The position numbers were made by a program, and so were the translations under genes. A DNA stretch of 64,000 nt from Myoxocephalus aenaeus (Eukaryota > Chordata > Actinopteri > Perciformes > Cottidae), in NCBI GenBank assembly GCA_038501785.1, contig JBAMJR010000006.1, positions 5,095,501 through 5,159,500 on the forward strand. Direction: 5' to 3'. Positions 62,356 to 64,000 of this stretch are shown one piece after another; within the stretch, counting starts at the first letter, position 1, and every line of letters starts with the position of its first letter. The notes beneath the pieces are model-generated. The model made no database searches. It had not been told where the DNA came from and worked only from the letters and a program-made list of their open reading frames with translations.

Positions 62356-63286
62356 GCCACTAGTCTCTGCTAAATGAATACTCGTAAAACAAAATCATGT
62401 TTATCAAGGGATAAATCAAGAATAATTTCCCCCAACCTCTGCAATTTGTGGACTTTGACTCATTTAATTGCCTTGTTAATCACCAAAGATTTAAAGGCGC
62501 AAGATCCGAGATTGGGAGCATTTTTGAATGCCTCAAAACTCTCAGCATGTCAATGGCCAGCCGGCAGCTCATAGATAACGGCGCTAACAGCGCTAACAGT
62601 GGAAAAAACTGTGAACGTGCTCACAGATTTAAGAGTGTTTCTACACAAGAGGAAGAGAATATATCACTCAAGTGATCGCCTCTCTGTACTGGCTGCCTGC
62701 ATCCATTTGAGAGGTGAAGATCCCTCCCCATCCAGTGGACCACCATGGGAGCTTGTTTCAGTAAAACATGTATATGTGCAGTAGTTAACGGCGAGAGACA
62801 TCCTATTTTGATCCTGTTGTATTTGCGCCATGATGATTTAAGATCATTTTGCAAGTCAAGAAAGTCATAGCTTGTCGTGAAACCGTTAACTGTGAAAATA
62901 TATAATTAGAAGGTCTACACGCCCAAAAGACGTCTTTCTGGCTGAACCTAGCTAGCTAGTGTTAGTGACGTAGAATATGAGAGATGATTGATGTTTACTG
63001 AGCGGTTTCACACAAAACTAAATGCAACTACAAAACAACCTACAACAAACTGTGACTTTCTTGACTTGCAAAATGATCTTTTAAATTGACAAAAAAACAT
63101 CATATGTGAAATGTATGCCACAATTCAAACCAGACCCTTGAAATATATTACATTTTTATAAAATGTGTGCTAGAGAGTTTGATGATTTTCATAATCAAGT
63201 GAGCACTGGAAGAAAATCAAGATTTTGAGAAATATAATACGCCTCTTTTTTCTTCTGTTTTTATTATAGCACTTTCTCACAGGGAA

Positions 63287-63697
63287 ATGCAAAGTGTAAC
63301 AAGGGGTAACACGACCCACTGGGCTGAGAAGGACAAAGATGAGTATGATGATGAGAAAAGGATGACGAGAGAGATGATCTATAAGGGGCAATATTTCGGT
63401 CTTGTATTGTGGCCAAAGGTCAATGAAGTTGAAATGTGGATCCTTGATCTTGCAGAAGGTTTTAAAGACAGCAGCGCCACTCCAGAAAACCCAAACCCAC
63501 AGAAGCTGCACCATGTGAGCGAGAAGCTGGAGGCAGATGACGGCCCAATCCAGCCTCTTCCCGACTGCTTTAGGAATGCCAGATTGAAGTTTGAGGATTT
63601 GAGGATTCCTGCGGTGTTGGAGAGAGCTAGCTACTATTTCACGACAGCTTCTTCTCTGCTATTTACTCGTGCAAAGGCAAGAAACAGTAGTGTGTAA
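63287..63697 (+). CDS. hypothetical ORF, 136 codons, possible exon or repeat remnant
   Basis: Open frame from ATG at 63287, preceded by an acceptor-like tctgtttttattatag (63254-63269). The product is of mixed composition with no low-complexity run (for example LPDCFRNARLKFEDLRIPAV), unlike most chance ORFs here. I do not recognise a family. The stop is at 63695-63697 with no clear donor. It could be a terminal exon of a plus-strand transcript in syn2 intron 1, or part of a transposon. Confidence 0.2.
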   Translation: MQSVTRGNTTHWAEKDKDEYDDEKRMTREMIYKGQYFGLVLWPKVNEVEMWILDLAEGFKDSSATPENPNPQKLHHVSEKLEADDGPIQPLPDCFRNARLKFEDLRIPAVLERASYYFTTASSLLFTRAKARNSSV

Positions 63698-64000
63698 ACT
63701 GCAGCTCCCTGTTGGCAGCAAAACCTCAATGTGGGTGTTTGAGACGAGCTCAGGAAGGAGGATATTTTCTGGTCACGACTCAGGCAGAGCTCTCTGCACA
63801 TGCACACATACACACAAACACAGACACACGTGTTTCGCTAAATGTTGACGTGTTGTTGCCATAATTCTTTAAGCCATTTTAGAGGAGTGCTTGCTGTGAC
63901 ATGTCATGTGACTGCCCCTGGGGTTGTGTGAAATGCAAGCCAGTGAATGGTTGACATACAGTACAGTATATGCAGGCGGCAGCCTTTAGCACACACCGTC

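Overview
The window is vertebrate nuclear DNA, and almost certainly teleost fish. It has spliced genes with GT-AG introns, abundant (CA)n, (GA)n and (GAT)n microsatellites, and several interspersed repeats that I recognise from fish genomes. No bacterial, phage or CRISPR features are present.

One gene dominates. A synapsin, best called syn2, lies on the minus strand. Twelve consecutive coding exons (2 to 13 by the mammalian scheme) run from 41116 down to a stop codon at 9630-9632. They give a continuous 672-residue reading frame: the synapsin C domain (ATP-grasp fold), a very long Pro/Ala-rich D domain of about 280 residues in one exon, and the conserved E domain ending in SFASIFSD. Exon 1 (domains A, B and the start of C) was not found, so intron 1 is at least 22.9 kb and the right third of the window lies inside it. 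The 3' UTR runs left of 9630.

Inside syn2 intron 5, on the opposite strand, sits a complete five-exon TIMP gene (23129-31278, 224 residues, 12 cysteines in the mature chain). TIMP genes nested antisense in synapsin introns are a known vertebrate arrangement (SYN2/TIMP4, SYN3/TIMP3, SYN1/TIMP1). The protein resembles TIMP4 most, which supports the syn2 call, but several stretches read like TIMP2.

Left of syn2 is a CpG-rich patch at about 2826-3160 with a good minus-strand splice donor. In mammals PPARG lies just downstream of SYN2 on the same strand, so this patch is a candidate promoter and untranslated first exon of pparg. No PPAR-gamma coding exon is visible.

The rest is intron or intergenic DNA with microsatellites, a 33-bp minisatellite, a probable solo LTR, a hAT-type MITE and dispersed fish repeats. 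The least explained items are: an 87-bp exon-like block in intron 1 that repeats a D-domain motif with mostly synonymous differences; a 200-bp (GA)n tract that forms the pyrimidine tract of the exon 11 acceptor; and a 136-codon ORF at 63287-63697 behind a good acceptor.
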